Shown here one piece after another: positions 1-11,381 of a stretch of DNA of 64,000 nucleotides; position 1 is the stretch's first letter; each line of letters begins with the position of its first letter. A program made the translations under genes and the position numbers. Origin of the DNA: Rugalucina vietnamica. Its lineage: Eukaryota > Mollusca > Bivalvia > Lucinida > Lucinidae. The DNA lies in assembly GCA_964017185.1 (NCBI GenBank), contig OZ024879.1:26105456-26169455 (forward strand), in the 5' to 3' direction. The notes under the pieces are model-generated. The model saw only the letters and a list, made by a program, of their open reading frames with translations. It was not told the origin of the DNA and did no database searches.

Positions 1-108
1 AAGGTGGTCAAATAAACTGGAAAACTATGAAAAATGTAGTCCGATGTTTATGTACATGTAACTCTCATGTTTTAAGAGTGGAATAAAATCAACTGATGAC
101 AATTTTAG

Positions 109-314
109 AAGTAACCAACCAGCAGTGGAATTGTGTTCCATTAAGAATTGAGAAAAATTTGACGATTCAGCACAGAATACTAGCAGAATGGGCTCAGGGA
201 GCTGTATCACCACATACTGACGCTGGTTACGGAACTTATTACAAAAGGATGGGCAGACAGATGAAATATGTAGATATTGTTAGTGTTTATGCTGGGAAAA
301 GTCATCATCGCTAA
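109..314 (+). CDS. Possible terminal exon of an unrecognised plus-strand gene
   Basis: An open frame follows an AG at 107-108 preceded by a short T run, and ends in TAA at 312-314. An AATAAA lies about 140 bases further on. The roughly 68-residue peptide has balanced, protein-like composition, including WAQGAVSPHTDAGYGTYYKR, and a basic end (KSHHR). I do not recognise the family. If real, it is the last exon of a gene entering from the left, and it would lie antisense to the WASHC2 3' region, whose last exons should also lie to the left. It could instead be chance or a retrocopy fragment. No signal peptide or membrane segment is seen. Confidence 0.35.
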
Positions 315-455
315 CAGGATTAAAATAATGTTTGACATTTTTGCAACATCGTTTTGACTTTGGCTTGCTGCGGGTATCATACCTCACTTGTTTGTATTGA
401 ACATATCTTAATTATGTCTCAGTGCATCATCTTGATTTTCACAGCATTTATAGAA

Positions 456-461
456 AATAAA
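456..461 (+). promoter_or_regulatory. Candidate polyadenylation signal AATAAA
   Basis: AATAAA about 140 bases after the stop of the putative exon at 109-314, a plausible 3' UTR distance. The region is AT-rich, so the motif alone is weak evidence. Confidence 0.3.
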
Positions 462-539
462 TTGAAGTTGAAATATGTATATTTTGTTTAGTTGTACTAT
501 GAATATTATTTGAATGGTCAGACAATTGTTGGAACTTTC

Positions 540-1141
540 CGAACGCCCCTCATACTTTGGTTTTCCCTTCCTATTGATGCTTCACATTATTTGGCTTTGA
601 TTGGCCAAGCGGTTTTAAAGGAGAAGACGTTTGAATATTATGGAGATATACATGTATATTGCCCTGGGTTGGGGGCACATGAGTCCCTGGGGTCCAATTT
701 TTTTTTTGAATCATTAATATTCAATCCTACTGCCGATTTCCTGCAAGACTTTCACTTTAAATGCATTGGCGACCTATGTTGACTTTGCCATAAAATAGGT
801 CAAGGTCATCACAGGGTCATGATTTATATATACATTGTAGTGCTTGATCCATCAATGCTTCATGCCAAGTTTCATTGAAATCTGTCCTCTCGAATCTTGA
901 GAAGAAGACTTTTGAAGGGTTTTTACCATATATGGGTATGGCAGCCAACTTGGTCATGTGACCTGGATTTCTTATATACACATTGGTCCCCCCTTCCTAT
1001 AGATGCTTCATATAAAATTTGGCTTTGATTGTCCATGCGGTTTCAGAGAAGAAAATCTTTGAAAATGGTGGACGACGGACTGACGACGGAGCATGGGTAT
1101 ACTATAAGCTGGCCTGTGAGCCTCGGCTCAAATGAGCTAAA
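540..1141 (-). mobile_element. Truncated copy of the hairpin-ended GCTCACCTGAG repeat family
   Basis: The right end has the family terminus (GAGCCTCGGCTC then GAGCTAAAAA). The body holds hallmark family segments: GGTCATGTGACC near 955, CCATATATGGGTATGGCAGC near 925, GATTGGCCAAGCGG near 600 and a GACGACGGACTGACGACGG run near 1070. The opposite terminus (GGACCAATGGTCC hairpin) is absent, so the copy is truncated on the left. No coding capacity is seen. Confidence 0.75.
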
Positions 1142-1452
1142 AATCCTCAGTAGGGTTTTTTGAAAAACTGATATGTATTAGAAAAATTCAGTATTGCTAA
1201 CTGTCGAGCAAATCATGTTTTCCTCAGGATAACATGTCCACAAACTATATTTTGAACAAAAAATAATAAATAATAACAATTTTTTTACATTACTGAAGTC
1301 CTCTGCATAATTATTGAATGGACATAGTTTCATATTTCAAACGTAAACTGAGGCTAGAAATGATGTTTTGAGCGAAAACTGATATTACGAATGCGGCGTA
1401 AAATGACGATTCAACCCTTATCTACGCATGTTCCTTTGAGCGCCGTCAATTA

Positions 1453-2072
1453 TGGCGGAACCTTCGAAATTCGGGGCAATTCGAAATTCGGGGTAATTTA
1501 TGTTTCTCACAGTTTCTCTCTCTGTGTGAAGTGTCTTGAGAAGTTTTTAACCCCAGTTGAAACTTAGATGTTTCCACTTAATAATGGTATGAAAGTTATA
1601 TCTGAACAACAATTTTGTACAAGTTCACAAGCATTTATATTCGCGCACCCATTTTTTCAGCAATGAAGAAAAGGGAATTCTTAATCAAATATAGTCCCTT
1701 AGATTAAATTTAACTCAAATACAAACCAGGCAGGATAGATAATTTCATGTACCAGGAATTATTTGGGGATGCCCAGCTCTACAAAATACTGAAACCCTGG
1801 CTTTTCTTGCACCACTGGATAATTTTAATTTGACCTTTGTTTACTACTACACCGAATTTAGAAAGGACTTTTCGTCAGGCTGAAAATCTTGCCTGGGCAA
1901 TTCTTATCAATGATACTTATGTTGACGATTGAAAGTGATCAATTTCTCAATTATGCACTAGTACATCACATATCACTGAACATGTGCAAGAACAATTTTG
2001 AACCCGAGATTTAAGAGACAGCTGTACCTTGGAAATGAACATTAACTACCCCGAATTTCGAAGGTACCATCA
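1453..2072. mobile_element. TA-flanked MITE, 620 bp
   Basis: Imperfect terminal inverted repeats: the left starts TGGCGGAACCTTCGAAATTC and the right, read inward, starts TGATGGTACCTTCGAAATTC. Both are bordered by TA (1451-1452 and 2073-2074). TA duplication fits Tc1/mariner-type insertion. There is no transposase frame, so it is non-autonomous. Confidence 0.65.
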
Positions 2073-2155
2073 TACATACATCTGGCTTTAAGTGCCAATG
2101 TTTAGTTGTGTGGCGGCGTTATACAGTATTTTTTGTATGAGGTGTAAAGAATCAC

Positions 2156-2245
2156 CTGTAATTTTCCTATTTTCCCAGCAGCTGGAGGAGATTTAGCTGC
2201 TGTCTGTTTCTGGTCTGCAACATCTTCTTGGGGGATGGGAGGTTT
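2156..2245 (-). CDS. WASHC2: WASHC2/FAM21 tail exon (30 codons)
   Basis: On the minus strand an acceptor (CTATAG) precedes 30 open codons ending TTACAG before the donor GTGATT. The peptide begins KPPIPQEDV and ends AAGKIGKLQ, which resembles the conserved GKIGKLQ stretch that I recall from the C-terminal half of FAM21. Both ends are phase 0, matching the phase-0 donor of exon 8604-8726. FAM21 is the long tail subunit of the endosomal WASH complex. This is the last exon of the gene that I can place; the exons after it should lie to the left of the window. Confidence 0.7.
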
Positions 2246-3351
2246 CTATAGCAACAGCAACACAACAAAAAAGCAACTTTAACACAGCAACCAATAAAAT
2301 CAAAGCAAGCTATATAACACCATGATTATGAATGTATTACCTACAAATAATTACAAAAAATAAAGAGGAGAAAAAATTTCAATTTTAAAACTGGTTTTGT
2401 AAGTTTTCACATTCAAAATCATGGTTAACATAATTCTGTAAAGTATAAAATAGCATAAGGTCAACCATTATTATTCTTTATTGTTTGTAAAGCCTGGTGT
2501 AACATGCCAGAGAAGAATATAAAATAAAGTTTTTTGATAGTGTATACTCTGATGTATGGGTCTAGTCAAAGCAAAAACAAAACTGACAAAATTAGGTATG
2601 GCGTCTAAACTTATTGAGATATGTGTATAATTGGGCAAATAGGTCACTGTATAGGCATTAACTTTAATATTTGTATCCGGGCATGGTCAGCTAGTCCATC
2701 TGTTCATGTAGTGAGATTATAGAAAACTTGAACTCATTCAGCCTAGAGCGCTGTCACATATTTACCGTTAAAAGATCAGCTACCTGTATTTTGTCCAATC
2801 AAATGAAAAGACAAACTCGTATTCCATTCTAACGGAAAGCATGTGAGTTGATTCTTTCAACTGTATACATTTTGATTTTACCTAGGTCAAAAGTAGAACA
2901 TACCCAATAACGTATTCATGAGGTAACGCCCATACAGTAACCTATTTGCCAAATTATACACATTATATCAAGAATCATCTGACATTTATATGAAATTTGA
3001 AGAGCTTGCATTGTTAACCTCCATATCAAAACTCAAAAGACATTTGGTTTTAGAGATGACTTTCACCAAATAAGGCAAGTCATATTGTTTTTATATTTTT
3101 AGAAGGATAACATACATACTTGTATTCAGCATGAATGCCAGTCTTTCTGGTTATTGCATTATACTAATCTTCTATCTTTTTAAATTGAGACTTTAGTTTC
3201 TTGTTACTCATGTAAGACATGTAATGTATGTGATCTGTACCACTTTTGTTCCATGATTGGGACTTACATGTAATGTCCTGAGCAATAGATATAAAATCAA
3301 GATAATAAGAGCAAGGTTCGGCTGATGTGTGTTACTGGGTTGGTAATTGCT
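2246..3351. other. Intronic sequence with no recognised element
   Basis: AT-rich, no long open frame, and no tandem or inverted repeat that I could delimit. By position it lies in the intron between WASHC2 exons 8604-8726 and 2156-2245. Confidence 0.5.
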
Positions 3352-3643
3352 GCCACCTCCTACCCCAGGCTAGCCTCTATAGCCCAGTTACCTGCTCAGT
3401 ATTGGTACTGCCACCTCCTACCCCAGGCTAGCCTCTATAGCCCAGTTACCTGCTCAGTATTGGTACTGCCACCTCCTACCCCAGGCTAGCCTCTATAGCC
3501 CAGTTACCTGCTCAGTATTGGTACTGCCACCTCCTACCCCAGGCTAGCCTCTATAGCCCAGTTACCTGCTCAGTATTGGTACTGCCACCTCCTACCCCAG
3601 GCTAGCCTCTATAGCCCAGTTACCTGCTCAGTATTGGTACTGC
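3352..3643. repeat. 58-bp minisatellite, first array (about 5 copies)
   Basis: Near-identical tandem units of 58 bp, marked by CCCAGGCTAGCCTCTATAGC and TTACCTGCTCAGTATTGG. It is the same unit as the larger array at 5131-8365. On the minus (WASHC2) strand each unit contains GAGCAG/GTAACT, which resembles a 5' splice site. I found no coding exon in it. Confidence 0.95.
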
Positions 3644-4640
3644 AATATGGTATATTCGGGAGGTCGACAGGTAGGCAGGCATGTGTTTATCCAGCAGGGT
3701 AATTATCAATGCTGGATATGGAGTATCGATTCTGCTGCAGGGGTCTGGGGGCTTGCCACTCAGGCGTCGTGTAATGACAGGGCCACTACCAAAAGATGGC
3801 GTCGATCCCCGGCCAACATACTGGTGCCGACTTGCCGACCCACCCCATATTCATACTTTATAATGTATATGTAGGCCCATATTAGTGCCGACTTGCCGAC
3901 CTTCCGACCTGCCGACTAGATCTACTTGCTTTGTCGTCACTTATTCTTGTTGATATGACCGAATATTGTATACCCTTACATAGCCACATAGTTAAATTGG
4001 TGCCGACCTGCCGACCTACAGGCACATATCCAATTCCAAGACTTTGTAATATATACTTAGATCCATATTAGTGCCTCTATCAGCTGCTAGGTCAGCAGGT
4101 CGGCAATAAGACAGATCTAAATATAGATATATATTTATATGCATAGCCATATACAATGTACTTAAATTGGTGCCGACTTGCCGACCCACCCCTTATTCAT
4201 ACTTTGTAATGTATATGTAGGCCCATATTAGTGCCGACCTGCCGACCTCCCTACTATTATGTTCTTGGTCTTTGTATATGTGAGATGGCGTCGACCCCGG
4301 CCAACATACTGGAGCCGACCTGCCGACCCACCCCATATTCATACTTTGCAATGTATATGTAGGCCCATATTAGTGCCGACCTCCCGACTTGCCCCCAGGC
4401 GTCGTGTAATTACAGGGCCACTATTGAAATATGGCGTCGAACCCCAACCAACAAACTGCTGCCAACCTGCCGACCCACACCTAATTCAATACTTTGTAAT
4501 GTTTATGTTGGTCCATATTAGTGCCGACCTGCCGACCTGCCGACAACATCTACTTGGTAAAATGACCATTGAGTTAATATGGATATTTTTTTAAGTGCCG
4601 ACCTGCCAAAGTGCCGACCTGCAAACCTCCCTACTATATT
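3644..4640. repeat. Degenerate repeat region rich in TGCCGACC
   Basis: Many copies of GTGCCGACCTGCCGACC, plus a longer recurring block (TATTCATACTTTGTAATG, then GTATATGTAGGCCCATATTA, then GTGCCGACC) near 3845, 4190, 4330 and 4480. GGTCAGCAGGTCGGC near 4090 is the same motif inverted. Small open frames here come from the repeat composition and are not called as genes. Confidence 0.75.
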
Positions 4641-5130
4641 GTTCAGGTTCTTTGTATATAGGAGGGCATATATCTCAAAATGGCCATTGAGTTATTATTT
4701 GCCAGTGTCGATCTGTAAACGTTCTGTCTTAGTCACATATGCGTTGTCTATTTTTAGCTTCATGTATGTTATTTCAATATTCTTAGTCATTTATTTAGTA
4801 GATCTCTCAGTACTCAGTCTTTTTTAACATAGAGTATATGTTTATATGTAGATCTATATTAAGTATACTGTAGTATACTGGAGTAATATTGTATTTAGTT
4901 GATTTATAAAGGTTGCCTTTGTAGGTTGTTATATAGTCTGAGTGTTTCCGCTTTGTATGTGTGTGTATTATGTAGTAGATAATAGGTAGTAGGTATGGCC
5001 AACATATATATAGCACATATAGTAGATATGTTATATAGTAGATAAAGATATGTATAGCCTCTAGGTATGTAGGCTAATATATCTGTATGTTGTCATATTG
5101 TCTTGGGTCCCCAATACTGTACATGAGCCG
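4641..5130. other. AT-rich spacer between two 58-bp arrays
   Basis: Rich in short TATAGTAGAT-like motifs (about 4960-5080). No gene or transposon ends recognised. Confidence 0.4.
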
Positions 5131-6525
5131 TTACCTGCTCAGTATTGGTACTGCCACCTCCTACCCCAGGCTAGCCTCTATAGCCCAGTTACCTGCTCAG
5201 TATTGGTACTGGCACCTCCTCTCCCAGGCTAGCCTCTATAGCCCAGTTACCTGCTCAGTATTGGTACTGCCACCTCCTACCCCAGGCTAGCCTCTATAGC
5301 CCAGTTACCTGCTCAGTATTGGTACTGCCACCTCCTACCCCAGGCTAGCCTCTATAGCCCAGTTACCTGCTCAGTATTGGTACTGCCACCTCCTACCCCA
5401 GGCTAGCCTCTATAGCCCAGTTACCTGCTCAGTATTGGTACTGCCACCTCCTACCCCAGGCTAGCCTCTATAGCCCAGTTACCTGCTCAGTATTGGTACT
5501 GCCACCTCCTACCCCAGGCTAGCCTCTATAGCCCAGTTACCTGCTCAGTATTGGTACTGCCACCTCCTACCCCAGGCTAGCCTCTATAGCCCAGTTACCT
5601 GCTCAGTATTGGTACTGGCACCTCCTCTCCCAGGCTAGCCTCTATAGCCCAGTTACCTGCTCAGTATTGGTACTGCCACCTCCTCTCCCAGGCTAGCCTC
5701 TATAGCCCAGTTACCTGCTCAGTATTGGTACTGCCACCTCCTACCCCAGGCTAGCCTCTATAGCCCAGTTACCTGCTCAGTATTGGTACTGCCACCTCCT
5801 CTCCCAGGCTAGCCTCTATAGCCCAGTTACCTGCTCAGTATTGGTACTGCCACCTCCTCTCCCAGGCTAGCCTCTATAGCCCAGTTACCTGCTCAGTATT
5901 GGTACTGCCACCTCCTCTCCCAGGCTAGCCTCTATAGCCCAGTTACCTGCTCAGTATTGGTACTGCCACCTCCTACCCCAGGCTAGCCTCTATAGCCCAG
6001 TTACCTGCTCAGTATTGGTACTGCCACCTCCTACCCCAGGCTAGCCTCTATAGCCCAGTTACCTGCTCAGTATTGGTACTGCCACCTCCTACCCCAGGCT
6101 AGCCTCTATAGCCCAGTTACCTGCTCAGTATTGGTACTGCCACCTCCTACCCCAGGCTAGCCTCTATAGCCCAGTTACCTGCTCAGTAGTGGTACTGCCA
6201 CCTCCTACCCCAGGCTAGCCTCTATAGCCCAGTTACCTGCTCAGTAGTGGTACTGCCACCTCCTACCCCAGGCTAGCCTCTATAGCCCAGTTACCTGCTC
6301 AGTAGTGGTACTGCCACCTCCTACCCCAGGCTAGCCTCTATAGCCCAGTTACCTGCTCAGTATTGGTACTGCCACCTCCTACCCCAGGCTAGCCTCTATA
6401 GCCCAGTTACCTGCTCAGTATTGGTACTGCCACCTCCTACCCCAGGCTAGCCTCTATAGCCCAGTTACCTGCTCAGTATTGGTACTGGCACCTCCTACCC
6501 CAGGCTAGCCTCTATAGCCCAGTTA
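5131..6525. repeat. 58-bp minisatellite, main array, left part (about 24 copies)
   Basis: Same 58-bp unit as at 3352-3643. Variants (CTCTCCCAG for CTACCCCAG; AGTAGTGG for AGTATTGG) occur in runs of neighbouring copies, as expected from local unit duplication. The array is interrupted exactly at 6525/7997 by a transposon and continues beyond it. Confidence 0.97.
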
Positions 6526-7996
6526 CAGTGGTGTTATGGCTAAAAATCCAAATTAGCCGTTTTAACGGCTAATTTGTTAACGGCTAATTGTAAAATTTCG
6601 CGGCGAAATTGTGTGTAAAATAAAAGTCAGCGCGGAATTTCACCGCGAAATTCCGCCGCGAAATTCCAGATTTCGCGGCGGAACACGGCGAAAAAAAAAA
6701 ATACCTGTTATTACGCATAAAAATCAATTAACCGGTATTTCGCGGTGTTTCGCGGCCAAAAAGACGACAGTCACAATTTTTTTTGGTTGTTTAAATAATA
6801 TTTTAAATTGGATGTTTTTATTTCATTTCAAGTTGTATCAATATTGTTTACGTCTCAATTTTGTATAATTATCTGTGTTCGATTCCTATATTCGCTGGGT
6901 TTCGTACTTGAGCAAAACCGGTATACATGTATTACCCTGAAAGTGTTGTCACCATGGGACTTTTGACGGTTAAACTGATCTTCGCTAGTTGTACTTCTAC
7001 AAGGCAAGTATAATGCATAAATCGATATGATTGCGATTAGTCTTATGCTGGCATTCATATAGGGTGCCCAAATGTCAATATGCCTCTTTTTGTTTTGTCG
7101 TTTTTACATGGTTGAGCTCAAATTAAGTTATCGTAGTTCAGGAAAATTTACAAAAAGAAAGTACGGAATCTAACTGTTTATTTAGCATTACCCTTAAGAC
7201 AATGTTTGTGCTACAAAACAAGGCACAAAGTTAATTGGCCCCTGCCTTTCGGGACTTAACCAAATATATAGGCTGCTTGTGCCTCCAGGCAAACTTATAT
7301 GCTATTGACTGATCATCTGATTACTGGTTTACCGCTCAGGTCTGTGCCTGCCTAGGAAAAATGGTTTCAAGTAAAACCATCCATACATATAAGCAGTATT
7401 GGCTTAGAGGGATCGTTATATTTCAAACACGTCCCATAAAATGGAGGCAGCGTCCCGACATGACCATTGCTCTTTATTAGGACGAAACGCATCTATTCAA
7501 ACAAACAAACATCAAAGTTAGATTCAACGAGCTGGCGCATTACATTATAATTATTTCGTCTATCCGTGATTCCGCCATCGTACCACGTACGAAAAACCAT
7601 TGGCAAAGTCACGTTATGCACGTTTTCCATTTCTATACATGTTTAATCGTACATATTAATCATAATTAACGATCTATACATGGAACAGATGAATCAGAGT
7701 GTTGTCATTAAATTAAAAATTAATTATTTTATGTTAACATTTACAGGTATTTCGTCGTGTTTCGCGGCGAAATAGGAAATTTTATCTTGCCTGTTGTAAA
7801 CGTTAAAAAACAAATTTCGCCGCGAAACACGGCGGAATTTCACCGCGAAAATCGGATTTTCGCGGCGAAAAAATTAACCGATTAAACATTTAAATTTTCC
7901 CTTGGCCGGTGAAATTTCGCGGTGGTTTCGCCGCGAAAAATCACAAGTGATCAGCGCGAACTGTGCAAAAGTGGGTTTTTAGCCATAACACCACTG
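6526..7996. mobile_element. 1,471-bp TA-flanked DNA transposon inserted in the 58-bp array
   Basis: The ends are inverted repeats starting CAGTGGTGTTATGGCTAAAA, 21 bp identical at both ends and then one mismatch. The array unit reads ...GTTACCTG...; here it is GTTA-element-TACCTG, so TA is duplicated. This gives exact boundaries and a Tc1/mariner-like target. Subterminal regions are packed with palindromes related to TTTCGCGGCGAAA and TTCGCCGCGAAA (6600-6760 and 7745-7940), which could be transposase-binding repeats. No transposase frame is visible, so it is probably non-autonomous. Confidence 0.9.
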
Positions 7997-8365
7997 TACC
8001 TGCTCAGTATTGGTACTGGCACCTCCTACCCCAGGCTAGCCTCTATAGCCCAGTTACCTGCTCAGTATTGGTACTGGCACCTCCTACCCCAGGCTAGCCT
8101 CTATAGCCCAGTTACCTGCTCAGTATTGGTACTGGCACCTCCTACCCCAGGCTAGCCTCTATAGCCCAGTTACCTGCTCAGTATTGGTACTGGCACCTCC
8201 TACCCCAGGCTAGCCTCTATAGCCCAGTTACCTGCTCAGTATTGGTACTGCCACCTCCTACCCCAGGCTAGCCTCTATAGCCCAGTTACCTGCTCAGTTG
8301 GTACTGCCACCTCCTACCCCAGGCTAGCCTCTATAGCCCAGTTACCTGCTCAGTATTGGTACTGG
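7997..8365. repeat. 58-bp minisatellite, main array, right part (about 6 copies)
   Basis: Continuation of the array at 5131-6525 after the transposon. One unit near 8298 lacks 3 bases (CAGTTGG for CAGTATTGG). Several units here share the GGTACTGGCA variant. Confidence 0.97.
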
Positions 8366-8603
8366 CATTGTTTTTCATACTCAAATTAGCTCAGTCTAAA
8401 ATTTATCTTGCTCATTGATGTTAAATTGCCAACATTTGCTGGCAGACTAGATTTCTGTCAGAAATTTCTACTAAATTGTTTATTTCAGTACTTATGAGCT
8501 GTATTACAATAGTGCTCAGCTGAGCTGAGCATGAATGCAGATTGATAACCTCAGGACCTGGGTTTGACACTGTGGAGACACCCTGATTTCCCCTATGTTG
8601 TAC

Positions 8604-8726
8604 CTTGTTGTTCATATCCAGTGTGGGTGAGGGCTTTTTCTTCATGAGAGCTGTGGGGTCCATGCCACCAAACATAGAGACAGCTCCCGCTGGTTTCCTG
8701 GGCTTCACCTCAACAGGGGACTCACG
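8604..8726 (-). CDS. WASHC2: WASHC2/FAM21 tail exon (41 codons)
   Basis: The acceptor TTTGTTCCCCAG is followed by 41 open codons (RESPVEVKPRKPAGAVSMFG at the start, TLDMNNK at the end) and the donor AAG/GTACAA. Both ends are phase 0, matching the donor of exon 13937-14631 and the acceptor of exon 2156-2245. The RKPAGAVSMFGG motif belongs to the KPxGxVSxFGG series repeated through the FAM21 tail, also seen in exons 14985-15129 and 49938-50016. The acceptor lies 38 bases from the end of a MITE at 8765, so its branch region may be partly transposon-derived. Confidence 0.85.
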
Positions 8727-8764
8727 CTGGGGAACAAACACGTGCTTAGTGGGGTATAATTATA

Positions 8765-9368
8765 TGATCAGCAACGTGACAAAATGTACCTTCGGACATT
8801 CTGACTTTTCTTGTAGAAAACTGCTCAATAGCAGAAAAATCATGTAATATATTGTTTAAAAATAACACTGTATTTGTAATCTATGAACACTGGGCTACCG
8901 AATGAATGAATTTTAAAACATATTAATTTTCAATATTTGGAGTTATCTGTCCATGTTTTAGCACATAATTTACTTATTGTTCCTTTATCTATTGTCCAAT
9001 GGTAACCACAGCAACCGCAAAGTCACAAATTAGATAGAAATATTTCGACATATTGCTTGTAATGATTATATGTTCATATCTATACAATAAGTTCTGGCCA
9101 ACGCTTGGACAATTTTAAGCAAATGTAACATGTTTTGTAGTCACTACTAACCTGCAGAAATGCATAACTTAACTTTGACGTCATTTTTTTCAGGAGAATG
9201 ATGTCTTTAGGGTTCATGTGGTAAATTTGTCAAAACTCACAAATTAACTTGAATATTCCACTCAAATAAAGACTATTAGACTCTAGAAATAGTATTCCTT
9301 CAGAATTAAATTGTTTTTATAATACACAGAAAATTGTCTGAAGGTACATTTTCTTGTGTTGTGGCCCA
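8765..9368. mobile_element. TA-flanked MITE, family A, copy 1 (604 bp)
   Basis: Left end TGATCAGCAACGTGACAAAA; right end read inward TGGGCCACAACACAAGAAAA. Both then run into ATGTACCTTC(A/G)GAC. TA lies on each side (8763-8764, 9369-9370). The second copy at 13078-13672 shares the interior. No transposase frame. Confidence 0.8.
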
Positions 9369-9563
9369 TATAGTATACTAGAACTCAGCCTGATTCTGCT
9401 CTTCCCAGACTACCATGCCTGTGAAGGTTATAAAATAGGGTAGGATTGTTGTTGCTAATATTGCCAAGGCAATGATCAAGACATTGACACTATGCTCATA
9501 TGGATCCCTACAATTGCCGTCTGTCTCAATAGTTTGTACAATGTTGTTACTCAAAAGAAACAC

Positions 9564-9647
9564 TTTACAAAGCAGTAGTTACAAAATTACAACACTACTA
9601 CAATTCTTCAGATATAGCCATATGATAAAAGAAGCCAACCAAATGAA
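9564..9647. repeat. 84-bp segment, inverted perfect copy at 10788-10871
   Basis: The segment from TTTACAAAGCAG to CCAACCAAATGAA is found again, reverse-complemented, at 10788-10871 inside the neighbouring repeat element. Comparing base by base I saw no mismatch. Confidence 0.9.
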
Positions 9648-9712
9648 TCTAATCATACAGAAATCATAGCAAAAGCCAACCAGCAATATGAAAAACTAAA
9701 CAGCAAATGTTA

Positions 9713-11020
9713 AAACCAGAGGACCAATGGTCCTGTAAACGCTCACCTGAGATCTGCTGCATATACCAATAAACATGTTTGAATATTATGGTATTTAACT
9801 CCAGTGCAGGGGCAGATGCAGCCCTTGGGCCATTTTCTTTTTTTTTTTTATTCTGTCCATTTGCCAATTTCCTGCTCGCTTTTCCCTTCAAATGACATTT
9901 TAACAGTTTTCCAAATTCAAATGCATAGGGAACCCATGTTGACCTTGCCATAAACTTGGTCAAGGTCATCACAGGGTCATGATTTATATATACATTGGAG
10001 TACTTTAGCCATCGATGCTTCAAGCCAAGTTTCCTTGAAATCAGTCTATTGGTTTCAGAGAAGAAGATTTTTGATGGGTTTTTACCATATATGGGCATGG
10101 CGGCCATCTTTGTCATGTGACCTAGATTATTTTTATACACATTGATTCCCCCATTCTATAGATGCTTCACATAAAATTTTGCTTTGATTGGCAAAGCGGT
10201 TTCTGAGAAGAAGTTTGAATATTATGGAAATATATATGTATATTGCCCCGGGGTGGGGGCATGAGCCCCTGGGGTCCAATTTTTTTCAGAATCATTAATA
10301 TTCAGTCCTACTGCCCATTTCCTGCAAGACTTTCATATCAAATGACATTTTAAAAGTTTTCCCCATTCAAATGCATTGGCGTCCTATGTTGACCTTGCCG
10401 TTAAATAGGTCAAGGTCATCAAAGGGTCATGATTTATATATACATTGTAGTGCTTGATCCATCGATGCTTCATGCCAAGTTTTGTTGAAATTGGTCAACC
10501 GGTTCTGGAGAAGAAGATTTTTGAAGGGTTTTTACCATATATGGGCATGGCGGCCATCTTGGTCATGTGACCTGGATTTTTTATATACATATTTATTACC
10601 CCTTCCTATTGATGCTTCACTTAAAATTTGGCTTTGATTGGCCAAGTGGTTTCAGAGGAGAAGACGTTTGAATATTATGGAGATATACATGTATATTGCC
10701 TCGGGGTGGGGGCACATGAGCCCCTGGGGTCCAGTTTTTTTTCAGAATCATTAATATTCAGTCCTACTACCCATTTCCTTCAAGACTTTCATTTGGTTGG
10801 CTTCTTTTATCATATGGCTATATCTGAAGAATTGTAGTAGTGTTGTAATTTTGTAACTACTGCTTTGTAAAATTTGGCTTTGATTGGCCAAGCGGTTTCA
10901 GAGGAGAAGATCTTTGAAATTGTGGACAGACGGACAGACGGACGGACGGACGCCGGACGACGGATCATGGCCATCCTATAAGCTCACCTTGTGAGCCTAA
11001 TGGCTCAGGTGAGCTAAAAA
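9713..11020 (-). mobile_element. Hairpin-ended GCTCACCTGAG element, full-length copy
   Basis: One end is AAAACCAGAGGACCAATGGT with a GGACC-AAT-GGTCC hairpin and CGCTCACCTGAG. The other is GGCTCAGGTGAGCTAAAAA. Inside are related units (GGTCATGTGACC, CATATATGGGCATGGCGGCC, GATTGGCCAAGCGG). No open frame of interest. A foreign 84-bp block at 10788-10871 interrupts a unit. Confidence 0.8.
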
Positions 11021-11167
11021 TGAAGTACATCTAACATACAAAACTGTCAGAAAGGAAACCATGCTTTCCCGGCAAATAATTTAGAATTGTATCACTCTTT
11101 GTGGGTTTTACTGGTGGGAAGTCTAAGTAGACTGTGCATTCTGTTTTTTGATTTTTAGATTGTATAT

Positions 11168-11381
11168 CATTACGACAACATGCCCATGCAATAAACATGA
11201 AATTTTCTGAGCTTTAAAAATTGAAAATTTTCAGCAGAAAATTTTTGATATTTTTCTTATTTTTGTTCAAAACATAGATTGTGGGTACATGTTAGAACCG
11301 CCTCGCCGAGGGGGCTCTAACGAGTACCGAGGCGGTTCTAACGAGTACCCACATTCTACGTTTTGTAGCAAAAATAAGAAC
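11168..11381. mobile_element. MITE family C, left half of an interrupted copy
   Basis: Starts CATTACGACAACATGCCC and runs through paired blocks (CATAGATTGTGGGTAC, AACCGCCTCG, AACGAGTACC) to GCAAAAATAAGAA at 11381. The sequence that should follow, judged from the intact copy at 15149-15405, resumes at 13825, so a later insertion split it. Confidence 0.75.

Noticed and set aside
3647..4827. Plus-strand frames of 60-111 codons in the TGCCGACC repeat region
   Set aside because: Composition comes from the degenerate repeats; no conserved domain or splice structure.
8366..8603. An extra WASHC2 exon ending at the GAGCAG/GTAACT donor in the 58-bp array
   Set aside because: Every acceptor choice tried in the required phase 0 meets a stop codon before the donor.
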